Shown one piece after another: positions 34,279-43,633 of a stretch of DNA of 64,000 nucleotides. A program made the translations under genes and the position numbers. The notes beneath the pieces are model-generated. The model searched no databases and was not told the origin of the DNA. It saw nothing but the letters and a program-made list of their open reading frames with translations. Within the stretch, counting starts at the first letter, position 1. Each line of letters starts with the position of its first letter. Origin of the DNA: Phycisphaeraceae bacterium (lineage in GTDB: Bacteria; Planctomycetota; Phycisphaerae; Phycisphaerales; UBA1924); contig JAHBXH010000001.1 of the NCBI GenBank assembly GCA_019636555.1, positions 2,576,928 to 2,640,927 on the forward strand. The letters are read 5' to 3'.

Positions 34279-34360
34279 GCCGCGACGAGCGCGCAGCACA
34301 AAGTCTTCCGGCGAGCGACAGACATCGCCCACCGGAAGTATTCAGAGATGCGGACGACAA

Positions 34361-35316
34361 TCACATCGAGGGATTCGGCTCGTCGAGCAGATGCAGCCGA
34401 TCGATCATCCGGTACAACTGCCGCCGATCGATGCCCAGGCGCCGTGCCGCCGCGGACCGATTGCCATGGCGGACTTCAGGACGAATCGGATCGTTTCGGC
34501 CGTCGAGCGCTCGAGCAGATTCGGCTCGGTTTCTCTCGCGGCGGATGTTTCGAGGCGGAGATGACACGGCTGGATCACCTCATCCTGGCTGAGAACTGCC
34601 GCCCGCTCGATGCACGTGGCGAGCTGCCTGACATTGCCGGGCCAGGAACAGAGCAGCAGCGCCTCCAGCGCTTCGGGCGAGAGTTCACGGTGAACACCAA
34701 ACAGCGCTCCGAGCCGGTCGACTATGTCCCGGGCGATGGCCGGAATGTCCTGCGCGCGCTCCCGCAGCGCGGGTGTCGAAATTCGCACGACATCCAGTCG
34801 ATAGAACAAGTCTTTGCGGAATCGTCCTTCCTCAACCATTGCCGCCAGATTGCGGTGAGTCGCGGCGACCACGCGGATGTCTACTGGAATCTGCCTGGTG
34901 CTTCCGACCGGAAGAACGGTGCGTTCCTGCAGGAGCCGGAGCAATTTGGCCTGCTCCGGGGCGCGCAACTCGCCGAGTTCATCCAAGAAGAGCGTGCCTC
35001 CGTCGGCGGTTCGAACCAACCCCTCCGTGCTGGTGATCGCGCCGGAAAACGACCCCTTTTCGTGGCCAAAAAGCAATGACTCAAAGAGGCTTTCGGTGAG
35101 CACCGTGCAATCGACGGTCACGAAAGGTCCTGCGGCGCGCGGGCTCTCCTCGTGGATCGCTCGCGCGATCAGTTCCTTGCCCGTTCCACTCTCTCCATGA
35201 ATCAGCACCGTGGACGGAAAAGCCGCCGCAACACGAATCGTGTCACGGACGTGGCGGATTGGCGCGGAATCACCAATCAACCGCTCGATGGCGGTATCTG
35301 TACATTGGATGTCCAT
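34361..35316 (-). pseudogene. sigma-54-dependent transcriptional activator disrupted by a single-base frameshift
   Basis: From ATG 35316 the frame encodes an AAA+ domain of the sigma-54 activator type without a receiver domain: Walker A GESGTGKE, a GSFSGA loop instead of GAFTGA, GTLFLDEL, and R-finger region GRFRKDLFYRLD. It then runs into LLERSTAETIRFVLKSAM, after which the frame reads unrelated residues and stops at 34405. In the neighbouring frame, starting at the same codon position (34465), a typical Fis HTH follows: GNRSAAARRLGIDRRQLYRM, ending at 34361. Adding one base at 34465 joins both perfectly. It is thus either a recent frameshift mutation, a sequencing error, or a programmed -1 shift. 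Confidence 0.85.
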
Positions 35317-35565
35317 GTCCCCTCTACTCCCGGTTGACCACCGAGGCGTGCAGTCGAGTGCTCTCCAACACTTTCGGTGTTGCCCGCATCGGTGCGCACA
35401 CATCCATCCGACGGACTTAGAATACAAAGCTGGAGGTGTGTCCGAACGACACTTTCCAAATTTGCCAACAGAATTTGATATTCTCGCGCAAAATATTTCA
35501 GGCTGCGACATTGCTTGGGGTGAATGCCTCAAAGTATCGCGGCCCACATGACGTTTGGCGGATTG

Positions 35566-36465
35566 CTAGTTTACCGCGGACGCCGCAACAACCCGGCGCT
35601 TCATATCGGAAACCCATGTTCCGCCCGGCGCTTCGATGGTCACTGCGAACAACGCCGGATTTCCAACGTGGATTCTGGGCGAAATCTCCACGACCAGCTC
35701 ATCCCCCACGCGCTGCGAACGAACTTCTCCCTGCCAGCCCGTGGACTCGCCGGTGCCGTTGAAAATTCCGCCGCTGACTCGCTGATCCAAACCTCTCTCA
35801 TCGACAATCCACAATTGATATTGCTCTTTGGTTGGATCGTTCGCGGGAAGTCCGCGGAAAGTCATGAATCCCTTCTGACCGCTCTCGCTCCAGACCACTT
35901 CGCCTGTCACGCCCTTGATCTCGGGGTTGTCCCAGTCTCCCCACGCCAATCGCCGGACATCCGGCGACTTGGCAACCGCATCGCGCAGCGAAGCGAGCGA
36001 AACGGGCGCAACCACCATCGATTGCCGATTTGCAAAAATCTGCAGCCAGCCGATCGCGGCGAACGCGAGGCAGGCGGCCGCGGCCATCCAACCAAGCCAA
36101 GCGCTGCTGATCCGGCGAGGCCGCGGCGCCCCGAATTCGGGTTCCACGATCCGCAGCGCCGGCGCCCCCACCACGTTGCGGCTATTTTCGAGCTCGCGCG
36201 CGAACTGCTCCGCCGCCTGACCCGCGCGCGTGTAGACGGATGCCGGTGGTCTTTCTGCAGGATGCGCCAGCGCGAGCATCGCGGCGGCCGCGGCAAGATC
36301 GAACGAGTCGTCTTCTTCGAGCCCCGCTCGGTGCAAGAGCTCTTTCAATCGAACCTGATCGGCATCCGTGAGACCGTTCAAGGCTCGCTCCGCCAGCAAT
36401 TCATTCAGCAGCTCGAGATCTTCCGGCGGCATAGGTGGCAGGTTGGAGCGCTCTCGCGGAATCAC
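35566..36465 (-). CDS. RskA-like membrane anti-sigma factor
   Basis: 299 residues from GTG 36465, overlapping the stop of the sigma gene by four bases (GTGA). It has an acidic cytoplasmic N-terminus (EDLELLNELLAERALNGLT), a membrane helix (SAWLGWMAAAACLAFAAIGW, residues ~120-140) and a periplasmic anti-sigma-K domain with WSESGQKGFMTFRGLPAND, then EQYQLWIVDE, and a C-terminal FAVTIEAPGGTWVSD. The family holds an ECF sigma factor at the membrane and releases it upon regulated proteolysis. The overlap fixes the partner: the sigma factor directly upstream. Confidence 0.88.
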   Translation of the reverse strand: MIPRERSNLPPMPPEDLELLNELLAERALNGLTDADQVRLKELLHRAGLEEDDSFDLAAAAAMLALAHPAERPPASVYTRAGQAAEQFARELENSRNVVGAPALRIVEPEFGAPRPRRISSAWLGWMAAAACLAFAAIGWLQIFANRQSMVVAPVSLASLRDAVAKSPDVRRLAWGDWDNPEIKGVTGEVVWSESGQKGFMTFRGLPANDPTKEQYQLWIVDERGLDQRVSGGIFNGTGESTGWQGEVRSQRVGDELVVEISPRIHVGNPALFAVTIEAPGGTWVSDMKRRVVAASAVN

Positions 36466-37031
36466 GATTTCACCCCCTCTCCGCGCTTGGTGCTGAGCAT
36501 TTCTCGGATTCGCAACAACCCGCGCCGGGCGTGCGTCTTGACGGTTCCCAGCGGGAGGCCGGTCGCCGTTGCGATTTTCTCGTGCGAGAGTCCTTGCAGG
36601 AGCGACAACCGAAGCACTCGCTGCTGCTCGGTGCTCAATTCTTCAAGAGCCTTTGCGGCGATCCCGGCTTCCTCTCCTAGTTCGGGCTTGGGTTGTTCGT
36701 TCACTGCGGGCGCTTCATCGAGAGGAGCGCGATCGCGCTGGCGGGAGATCCGGCGCCTTCGGTCGATCAGTCGGCGCCGGGCGATCATGGCGACGAACGC
36801 GGTCTCCGATGCGACTCCGGGATCGAATCGGAAAGCGTTCCTCCAGATTTCAATGAAGATTTCCTGCACCGCGTCTTCGGCATCCGCACCATTCAGACAC
36901 ATCCGCCGGGCAAGCGACCAAACCAATCCGGCGTATTGCCCGATGCATTCCTGCACCGCCGACCGATCACCCGCCGCGATCCGCTGAAGAATCGATGGAT
37001 CGAGGTCAGAGTTGTCATCCGCGGCAGTCAA
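36462..37031 (-). CDS. ECF-type sigma factor, partner of RskA-like protein
   Basis: About 189 residues from TTG 37031; the frame is open to an ATG at 37178, but the added residues do not look like the family. No ribosome site decides it. Region 2: ADAEDAVQEIFIEIWRNAF with AFVAMIARRRLIDRRRR. Region 4: LSTEQQRVLRLSLLQGLSHE and GLPLGTVKTHARRGLLRIR. It belongs to the ECF family often paired with RskA-type anti-sigma factors. The pair is co-transcribed with a four-base overlap. Confidence 0.9.
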   Translation of the reverse strand: MTAADDNSDLDPSILQRIAAGDRSAVQECIGQYAGLVWSLARRMCLNGADAEDAVQEIFIEIWRNAFRFDPGVASETAFVAMIARRRLIDRRRRISRQRDRAPLDEAPAVNEQPKPELGEEAGIAAKALEELSTEQQRVLRLSLLQGLSHEKIATATGLPLGTVKTHARRGLLRIREMLSTKRGEGVKS

Positions 37032-37275
37032 TGTTGCGTGCCTGAGTCCGATTCGCGCCAAGGCTCCGCGATCATACAAGGGCGCGGCCCCGCGTTGCCG
37101 CACTTCCTGTTTCGCGATTTTGCCGCCTTCGCATGCTTCGCCGCCCCATCCGCGGGAATGAATGAGCCCGGAATTCATCAGAACCTCGGCAGCAAAACCG
37201 TCGTCTCATCTGTATTCGCTTTGGCGGGGGGAATAGATGAACTCAGTTTCGAGTCGGCCGCGAAGCGGTTCGAAT

Positions 37276-37309
37276 AAAGAAAAACGGCCCGTCCGAAAGG
37301 GACGGGCCG
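37276..37309 (-). terminator. rho-independent terminator after the OmpA-family gene
   Basis: A perfect 10-bp stem (CGGCCCGTCC at 37285-37294, GGACGGGCCG at 37300-37309, GAAAG loop), followed on the minus strand by a U-rich tract (complement of TAAAGAAAA at 37276-37284). It lies 28 bases after the stop of the OmpA-family gene. Confidence 0.88.
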
Positions 37310-37337
37310 CTTGAGAATCGGGATTCTTCGAATTGAG

Positions 37338-37997
37338 CTAGCGATTGAGAATGATGATCTCGACGCGCCGGCTCTCGGCTTTGGTCTTCTTCAGGTTCGA
37401 CGCGCCGCGGCCGTACGCGCTCAATCGCGAGGAGCTAACACCCTTGGACTGGAGATAGTTCTCGACCGCGCGAGCCCGGGCCTCAGAGAGCGCATCGTTC
37501 GAGCCCCACTTGCTCTTACGGATCGGATCGCTGTCGGTGTAGCCATCGACGCGCACGCTGTAGCGCGAGTATCGGCTGCTCTTGAGTTCCGCAGCGACCT
37601 TGTCCAGTGTCTTCTTCGAAGTCGCCTTGAGATCGGCGGATCCCGAACCGAAGAGAACGTCGCCGGCGACGGTCAGACGGTCACCCTCGGCGATGCTGTC
37701 GCGCTGGATGTCGGGGTCGTTGTTGGCGTAGCCGCGGTTGCCGCCGCCACCCTGGAAGTCATTGACCGGCGCCTGCTGCGTCGCGACTTGCTGCTGCTGG
37801 CTGCGCTGGAGTTCCGCGATCGTCGCGTCGCGCTCGCGAAGCGACTGCTCGAGCTGCGCGTTCTTCGTGCGCAGTTCGGTTGCTTCATTCGCTGCGTCTT
37901 CCTGCGCTTGCTTGTTGTTGTTGCAACCGCCAAGACCAAGCGCCAGTGTGCCCGCCAAGAGGCCCGTCATGAAAACCCGCTTCCACATGCCTTCCAT
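37338..37997 (-). CDS. OmpA-family peptidoglycan-binding lipoprotein
   Basis: 219 residues. Three ATGs are near (38003, 37997, 37988); 37997 is best placed behind GGGAG. A lipoprotein signal ends in LGLGGC (lipidated Cys25), followed by a coiled-coil stretch (TELRTKNAQLEQSLRERD), a Gln/Gly-rich linker and a C-terminal OmpA domain (from ~105) with VLFGSGSADLKATSKKTL and VDGYTDSD plus NDALSEARARAVENYL. Such proteins (Pal-like) link the outer membrane to peptidoglycan. A strong terminator follows. Confidence 0.9.
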   Translation of the reverse strand: MEGMWKRVFMTGLLAGTLALGLGGCNNNKQAQEDAANEATELRTKNAQLEQSLRERDATIAELQRSQQQQVATQQAPVNDFQGGGGNRGYANNDPDIQRDSIAEGDRLTVAGDVLFGSGSADLKATSKKTLDKVAAELKSSRYSRYSVRVDGYTDSDPIRKSKWGSNDALSEARARAVENYLQSKGVSSSRLSAYGRGASNLKKTKAESRRVEIIILNR

Positions 37998-38235
37998 GTC
38001 CATTTCTCCCAGATCCGTGCTTCCGTTCCACATCCGATGAATCGACGCATCCGGGCGACAAGCGCCGGACCGCCGCTCCGCGCTCTCCCGCTCTTTGCGG
38101 CAGCGCCCCTCGTCTTCGGGGCGCAAGATTATCGGAGATCGCGCACCTTTTCCCGTACTTTGGGGGGTCTGGCGGCACAATCTGCCGTAACCGACACAAT
38201 TCGACAGTTTCGTGCCGCGGGTGAAAAACTGTCGG

Positions 38236-39564
38236 TTAGGGCAGGTGAACCGGTGTTCGAAGCAACTTCGACAACCCCAGTTCGACCAGCGGTCGGAGCA
38301 GCACGACGAGAACGGAGGCAACGGCCAGATGCGGCCCGTACGGCAACTGCCGACGCAGCCCGCCGAAAACCGCCCCCAAAAGAGCCCAGGCCACCCCGAC
38401 AAAGGCCGCGAGAAAGAACGCGAGAACAGCGTCGATCCAGCCGAGGCAGGCGCCGACCGCGGCCATGAGATGAACATCGCCGAGCCCCATCGCTTCCTTT
38501 CCGAAGCCGAGCGAACCGAGAATGCGGATGAGCCAGGCCGCTCCGGCCCCGATGAGATAGCCGAGCAGCACGCCGCTCAGGGCGGAGAGCCATAACGGAA
38601 CCTGGAAGGATGTGACGAACCCCCCGGTCGCCGGTAGATACGTCCAGCCGGCGGTGGCCCCGATGATGCGCTCCGCCCCCCAACCGCCAATCAGCCCCAG
38701 CAGCACCGGCGGGGCGAGAAACGCGAGTTCCTTGATCATTTCGCGGCGTGCGTGGGGGTACCGAATCCAGAGTTCCTGTTGATCGGGCTTGGGGTCGCCT
38801 TCTTGGGTTGCTTGCGTCGCCTGCTGTTCCCATTCCTCATAGTCGGCGAAGCTGCGCGTGATTAGTCCGGACGCGAGGAGCGCGAGCGAACAGAGCAGCC
38901 CGAGCGCGCCGCCGATTCCAAGGCCGACCCAATACCAGCCGTTTGGACCGGGAGTTGGAATCGTCCAGTCCCAATTCGGCGCGGTCCGCCAGAGATGTCC
39001 TTTCGTCAACTCGATGTACAAGGCGTTGAGCGGATGAATCACGAGTGCCGCACCGGCGGGAATCCACGCGAGCACGAGCGGGATCGTGAAGGTCTTCGCG
39101 TCCACGAGCGTCATCGCCACGAGACAGCCCAGCAGAATCAGGCAGAGCAAGAAGACCGGCCAGGTTTGGGCCAAGGGCGATACGAATCCTTGGGATGGCC
39201 CGGCCCACGGCGGGGCCACCTGCCCGAACGCAATCCCGAGATAGCGGGCGTCCGGCGGCGTCAGGTACCAGAGCACATATAAGCCGGCGAAAAGCACGGC
39301 GACGACGAGCTCGACGATCGGATATTCGGGAGAAATCCGAGAGCGACAGAACCGACAGCGTCCCCCGAGCAACAGCCACCCGAAGATCGGGATGTTCTCT
39401 CGCCACGTAAGCCTCGTCTGGCACGTCGGGCAGCGACTGGGCGGGGTGACAACGCTGAGGCCCAGGGGCAATCGGTACACGAGCACATTGATCAGCGATC
39501 CGGCGCTCGCGCCGAGCGCGAAAAACCAGAGCACCTGCGCCACGGTGAATGAGGCGATCAGCAT
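38236..39564 (-). CDS. prepilin peptidase (A24 family) with large central insertion
   Basis: 442 residues. The N-terminal methylation-type domain has the four Cys (45, 48, 70, 73: CPTC and CRFC) and RLTWRENIPIFGWL. The two catalytic aspartates are Asp155 in MTLVDAKTFTIP and Asp363 in AMGLGDVHLMA, about 208 residues apart instead of the usual ~65, owing to an insertion containing two hydrophobic helices and a polar segment (EEWEQQATQATQEGDPKPDQ). The second motif is GLGDVH, with His in place of Lys. It should cleave the leader of type IV pilin-like proteins at the inner membrane. Its likely substrates lie 7-18 kb upstream, outside its own operon. Confidence 0.9.
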   Translation of the reverse strand: MLIASFTVAQVLWFFALGASAGSLINVLVYRLPLGLSVVTPPSRCPTCQTRLTWRENIPIFGWLLLGGRCRFCRSRISPEYPIVELVVAVLFAGLYVLWYLTPPDARYLGIAFGQVAPPWAGPSQGFVSPLAQTWPVFLLCLILLGCLVAMTLVDAKTFTIPLVLAWIPAGAALVIHPLNALYIELTKGHLWRTAPNWDWTIPTPGPNGWYWVGLGIGGALGLLCSLALLASGLITRSFADYEEWEQQATQATQEGDPKPDQQELWIRYPHARREMIKELAFLAPPVLLGLIGGWGAERIIGATAGWTYLPATGGFVTSFQVPLWLSALSGVLLGYLIGAGAAWLIRILGSLGFGKEAMGLGDVHLMAAVGACLGWIDAVLAFFLAAFVGVAWALLGAVFGGLRRQLPYGPHLAVASVLVVLLRPLVELGLSKLLRTPVHLP

Positions 39565-39639
39565 GTCCGGAATGTTCGGCAGGGCGACGTCTCCTCCCGC
39601 GTTCTATCGGGCGGGAAGGGTGGCTGGGTCTAGTCCGGT

Positions 39640-39888
39640 TTACTCCGAATCGGAACGGCCCGCAGGCTTCAAGTCCTTCGTCAGCATCTCGATCCTCTGC
39701 TCGGCATGGGAGAGCACATCGCGGCAGCGCTTGATCAATCGCACGCCGCGCTCGTACTCCGAGAGCGACTTTTCGAGCCCAATCTCGCCTGCCTCGATGG
39801 ACTCGATGATCGATTCCACCTGCGCCAAGGCGTCTTCAAAGGACAACTCCGCATCGGTTTTTTCAGATTGGTCAACCCGCTTGGCCAT
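39640..39888 (-). CDS. xseB: exodeoxyribonuclease VII small subunit
   Basis: 82 residues from ATG 39888. The family core is clear: LSFEDALAQVESIIESIEAG, LEKSLSEYERGVRLIKRC, and LSHAEQRIEML. It forms a multimer with XseA that degrades single-stranded DNA. It follows xseA with eight bases between them, as in many bacteria, and the two form an operon. Length normal. Confidence 0.95.
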   Translation of the reverse strand: MAKRVDQSEKTDAELSFEDALAQVESIIESIEAGEIGLEKSLSEYERGVRLIKRCRDVLSHAEQRIEMLTKDLKPAGRSDSE

Positions 39889-39896
39889 GAACCAGA

Positions 39897-41333
39897 TTAT
39901 GCCGGATCCTGCGAAAAGAGGTCGGGCTGACCGGATTTGGCCCGCGAGGCCCCGGTCTTTGCAACCGGTTTTCGCGACAATGAGTTCCCAACGGTGCTAT
40001 CGATCGTGCCGTCCGCGACGCGAGTCCGCAGAGTATCGCCCGCGCCAACATCGGAAATCGAACGCACAACTTTTCCTTTCGAGTTGAGCGTGATGGAAAA
40101 GCCGCGCTCGACGACGCGCTGCGGCGCGATCGCGTTCAGGTGTTTTTCGATCGCGTCGACGCGGAGCGCGCTATCGCGCAGGCTCGCACGCGTGCTCGCG
40201 ATCATGCGCGTCGCCAGAACTTTGGTGTCGATCTCCGCGGCCGTTTGCATCGCGCGATGAAGACGCGCGGCGGCGCTGTCGATTCTTGCGATCATTCGCG
40301 CGTGAACGGTTTGCGGCCTGAGTCGCTCGAGACGGAGTTCAACGCTCGCGATCCTTCCGTGCGCCGAGCGCGTGCGCGCGAGTGCCGCGGCGTTCAATTT
40401 GTGCGTGCAGATGCTGCAGGTGCGCTCGGCGGATTGCGCACTCCGCGAAAGGGCCGTCGCGAGCCTGCGATCGGTTGAATCGATCTGGCGCACCAGCTCG
40501 GCCCGGTCGGGGATCAGGCGCATCGCGGCCTGCGTCGGAGTGGCGCATCGCTCATCCGCCACGAGCTCGGCGATCGTCGTATCTGTCTCGTGGCCGATCG
40601 CGGCAACGAGCGGGACTTCGCAGCGATAGATGGCGTCCGCGACGGCGCGCTCGTTGAAACACCAGAGATCTTCCTTGCTGCCGCCGCCTCGTGTCAGGAT
40701 CGCGGCGTCGATCCCGAATCGCGCATGATTCTTTGAAACCTGTTCGATCGCGCGTGCGATCAGCGGCGCCGCGGCGGCGCCCTGCACCGGCACATCGATC
40801 CCGACAAGCCCGACGGCCGGACAGCGCCGATCGCGCGTGTTGATGACGTCCTGGAGCGCCGCGGCGGAACGGCTTGTGATCACCGCGATTCGCCGCGGAA
40901 ACCGCGGCAACCCTTTTTTTCGTTCAACGTCGAAGTAGCCCTGCGCTTTGAGCGCGGCGCTCAATTCGCGGAACGCCCGGTCGAGCGGCCCTTCGCCGGC
41001 GCGCTCGAGCGAATCGAGAATGAACGAAACTTTGCCACCCTTGGCGTAGAACTCGACACGTCCTTTGACGATCACGAGTTCGCCATCGCGGGGCGGCGGA
41101 CTGATTTTTCGGGCGGCGGACGCGAACATGACGCAATTGACGACGGCGCCATCGTCCTTGAGATCGAAGTACCAGTGCGTGCGGTCGCGAAACCCACTGA
41201 TCTCGCCGACAACCCGAACCGAAACCGCGATGGACTTTCGGAGCGCCGCATCGATTTCGCCCGCGAGGCGCGTGACGGACCACGGCTCAGCACCGGACGA
41301 CGCCGCGGGAACGTCCCTCCGGGGTGCCGCCAT
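39897..41333 (-). CDS. xseA: exodeoxyribonuclease VII large subunit
   Basis: 478 residues from ATG 41333; a TTG at 41366 would add 11 residues, and no ribosome site decides between them. N-terminal OB fold (SVTRLAGEIDAALRKSIA, RDRTHWYFDLKDDGAVVNC), the catalytic domain with PRRIAVITSRSAAALQDVIN and RGGGSKEDLWCFNERAVADA and GHETDTTIAELVADERCATPT, and a coiled-coil arm. The reaction is exonucleolytic cleavage of single-stranded DNA. It precedes xseB in an operon. Confidence 0.95.
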   Translation of the reverse strand: MAAPRRDVPAASSGAEPWSVTRLAGEIDAALRKSIAVSVRVVGEISGFRDRTHWYFDLKDDGAVVNCVMFASAARKISPPPRDGELVIVKGRVEFYAKGGKVSFILDSLERAGEGPLDRAFRELSAALKAQGYFDVERKKGLPRFPRRIAVITSRSAAALQDVINTRDRRCPAVGLVGIDVPVQGAAAAPLIARAIEQVSKNHARFGIDAAILTRGGGSKEDLWCFNERAVADAIYRCEVPLVAAIGHETDTTIAELVADERCATPTQAAMRLIPDRAELVRQIDSTDRRLATALSRSAQSAERTCSICTHKLNAAALARTRSAHGRIASVELRLERLRPQTVHARMIARIDSAAARLHRAMQTAAEIDTKVLATRMIASTRASLRDSALRVDAIEKHLNAIAPQRVVERGFSITLNSKGKVVRSISDVGAGDTLRTRVADGTIDSTVGNSLSRKPVAKTGASRAKSGQPDLFSQDPA

Positions 41334-41459
41334 TTTGGAGGGATCAAATGGGAGCCGCTCGGTCAATGGGACGAGTGTACTCGCCGCCGATGCCGAGCGG
41401 TTCCACTGGATCCCCTCCCGGCGGTGCCGGTGCGGGCGGAACGGAAGTGCTTCCGAGCG

Positions 41460-42317
41460 TTATCGAGTCGCGACCTTTTTCGTCTGCTCATCGCGACCCT
41501 CCTTGGCCATTTCGGTGGGCTTGTTCTGAGCCGGCACGATCTTCACTTCGTCGGCCTTGGCGCGAGCGACCGCTCTGGCGAGGGCCGCGTTGTCCACGGT
41601 CGGGGGCGTCGAGATTCGGGCGTTGCCTTTGGCGATCTCCCTCGCGATTGCGGAGATTTCAAGATCGTGGGCGGAAGGCTGCGGAGCACGGACCTGCATC
41701 TTCTGCTTGAAGCGCGGCTGATCGACGGGACGCTCGATGACCGTGACCGGCTTGATCGCGCCGCCCGCGTTTGCCTGATCCTCGGGATAGCCGTAACCCG
41801 TGAAGGTACGAACGCTGTAGGTGTAGCCGCGCTCGCGCAGCCAGTTCTGTCGTCCTTCTTCGAGCTCGGCCCAGATGTACTGGTTCGTCATGCCGTACTC
41901 ACGGATCCAGTCGCGCGTGGCGGCGTCGAGCGCGTCGATCGGCATCTCCGCCGGATCGATTCGCTGCCAGGGCGAGATTGCGGCGATGAAGCCGGAGGAC
42001 AGACGCACATAGACGACGCTGTCGTCGCCCTCGGACGCGCCGTAGGCGTTCTGACCGGGCTCGAAAGCCGAGCGTGTGGCGCGAGGATACTCACCACCGA
42101 CTTCGGTGAACTGCACCCACTCCTTGCCTCCGAAGCCGGGGCGGCGCACGTCATCAACACCCTGATTGAACGGGATAGGCGAAGCGAGGAACGGGCTGCT
42201 GGTCGGAGGACAGATTGCGACCGGGCTGGGATTGATATCGAGCGTCGGCGGATAGGGCACGGGCTGCGCACCCAGACCGGCGGAAAGCGAAATGGCGGTT
42301 GTGACGGCGGCGAGCAT
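41460..42317 (-). CDS. secreted protein of unknown function
   Basis: 285 residues. ATG 42317 is supported by GGAG eight bases upstream. It has a short signal peptide (MLAAVTTAISLSAGLGA) and a Pro-rich mature start. Central residues include GFGGKEWVQFTEVGGEYPRA and DSVVYVRLSSGFIAAISPW; the C-terminus is Lys/Ala/Glu-rich with AKGNARIS and ARAVARAKADEVK. No recognised domain. It lies in the same direction as the glycosyltransferase-like gene (165-base gap) and xseA. Envelope location is inferred from the signal only. Confidence 0.65.
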   Translation of the reverse strand: MLAAVTTAISLSAGLGAQPVPYPPTLDINPSPVAICPPTSSPFLASPIPFNQGVDDVRRPGFGGKEWVQFTEVGGEYPRATRSAFEPGQNAYGASEGDDSVVYVRLSSGFIAAISPWQRIDPAEMPIDALDAATRDWIREYGMTNQYIWAELEEGRQNWLRERGYTYSVRTFTGYGYPEDQANAGGAIKPVTVIERPVDQPRFKQKMQVRAPQPSAHDLEISAIAREIAKGNARISTPPTVDNAALARAVARAKADEVKIVPAQNKPTEMAKEGRDEQTKKVATR

Positions 42318-42482
42318 GTTCACGTCTCCAGATGTCGGGCCTGCGCAGCCGGCGCGTGCCCACACCTCAAGCATGGCCCAGATTGAGCGAACGGCCACAG
42401 AACCGTTGCGCTCAGCACATCTTCACGCGCCACATCCCACACGAACCGCGCAGATGGAACGCGCTATCGGACGGCTGGAGGA

Positions 42483-43589
42483 TTACGGGACGATCGAGCG
42501 CGCCGGACGCTCCTGGCGCAGCCACGAATACGCGTCGAGCACGGCACGAACATGATCGCTCGCGCGACGATGATGAGCGATGAACTCGCGTGCGGATTCG
42601 CCCACGCGGCGTGCCGCGGGAAGATCATCGAGCAGCGCGCCCAGTGTCGCGGCCCAGGCATTGGCGTTTGACGGGCGCACGATCCGGCACGTCAGGTTGT
42701 CGCGGAGGTAATCGCAGAACTTGTCCTCTGCGCTCAGCACGATCATGGCGTGCGCCATCGCCTCGAGCACGATCGTGCGCTGCTCTCCGTTGCCCTCGCA
42801 GAGCAGCAGCACATCGCCCTGGACAAGAAGATCGCGGCGCGATTCGATCTCCTCGATGAGCGTCAGATTCGCGAGGATCCCGCGCTGCGAGGCGACGGAG
42901 TACAAGTCGGCGCGGCGTGCCGCGAGCGCATCGACGAAGATCAGCATGTCGGGGTGCGAGCGCACGCAATTGGCGACGCCCTCGAGCGCCCCTCGCATCG
43001 CGCGCGCGTCGTTGCCCGCGCCGATCAGGATGACTGTCGGCGCGTTCCCGGGCTTGAGCTTGGGAGCCGGGGGGTCGTCCGCGTGAACACCCCACGTCGC
43101 GGAGCGGGTCGGCAGACTTCTCTGGCGAAGGGTGCGCTCGATCTCCGGGTCGGGCGCGATGAAGAGCAGATCCTGCGGCGCGGAGGAAACGATGCCGGGA
43201 GCACGATCGATCAGCCCGGCGCGCCACACCTCGAGCGCGAGCCCGGCGCCGCACGCCTCGGCGAGCGCCGCCCCGAACGGCCAGAGTGAGCCGCCGAACA
43301 CGTGGACGATGTCGATCGGTGCTTCCTCAACGCCGAGGTCGGCCTCTTCGAGCCGCAGGGCGAGACGCCTGGCTCTCAGACCGGTCGTGAACGGAAGCCC
43401 GCCCGAAGGAAACGTGAAACTGGCCGTGCAAACGCCGCTGGGTTGCTCGACGATCGGAAAGTCGGTGCCCCCGTCGGGCAGCGCCTGCAGCACGCGAACG
43501 CCCTCGTCCGCGAACCCGATTTCGAGACGGCTGAGGAGATCGCGCTCCCGCGACGCAAACATCCGATCTGCAACCACGACCACTCGCAC
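42483..43589 (-). CDS. glycosyltransferase-like protein (GT-B type)
   Basis: 368 residues from GTG 43589. The layout is that of a GT-B enzyme: MRVVVVADRMFASRERDLLS at the start, IDIVHVFGGSLWPFGAALAE, the C-terminal half with TVILIGAGNDARAMRGALEG and the donor-site-like GDVLLLCEGNGEQRTIVLEAMA followed by a typical C-terminal helix region. The match to GT4 proteins is structural in pattern and the EX7E motif is only approximate (E-GNGEQRTIVLE). The substrate is unknown. It follows the ABC ATPase closely (44 bases). Confidence 0.65.
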   Translation of the reverse strand: MRVVVVADRMFASRERDLLSRLEIGFADEGVRVLQALPDGGTDFPIVEQPSGVCTASFTFPSGGLPFTTGLRARRLALRLEEADLGVEEAPIDIVHVFGGSLWPFGAALAEACGAGLALEVWRAGLIDRAPGIVSSAPQDLLFIAPDPEIERTLRQRSLPTRSATWGVHADDPPAPKLKPGNAPTVILIGAGNDARAMRGALEGVANCVRSHPDMLIFVDALAARRADLYSVASQRGILANLTLIEEIESRRDLLVQGDVLLLCEGNGEQRTIVLEAMAHAMIVLSAEDKFCDYLRDNLTCRIVRPSNANAWAATLGALLDDLPAARRVGESAREFIAHHRRASDHVRAVLDAYSWLRQERPARSIVP

Positions 43590-43633
43590 GGAGAGATTCT
43601 ACGACGCTCAAACGAGCCCCAAGAGGATCTCGA

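Noticed and set aside
35490..35520. GG-N10-GC sigma-54 promoter-like match on the plus strand
   Set aside because: It points away from the minus-strand genes; the consensus fit is poor and no plus-strand gene follows.
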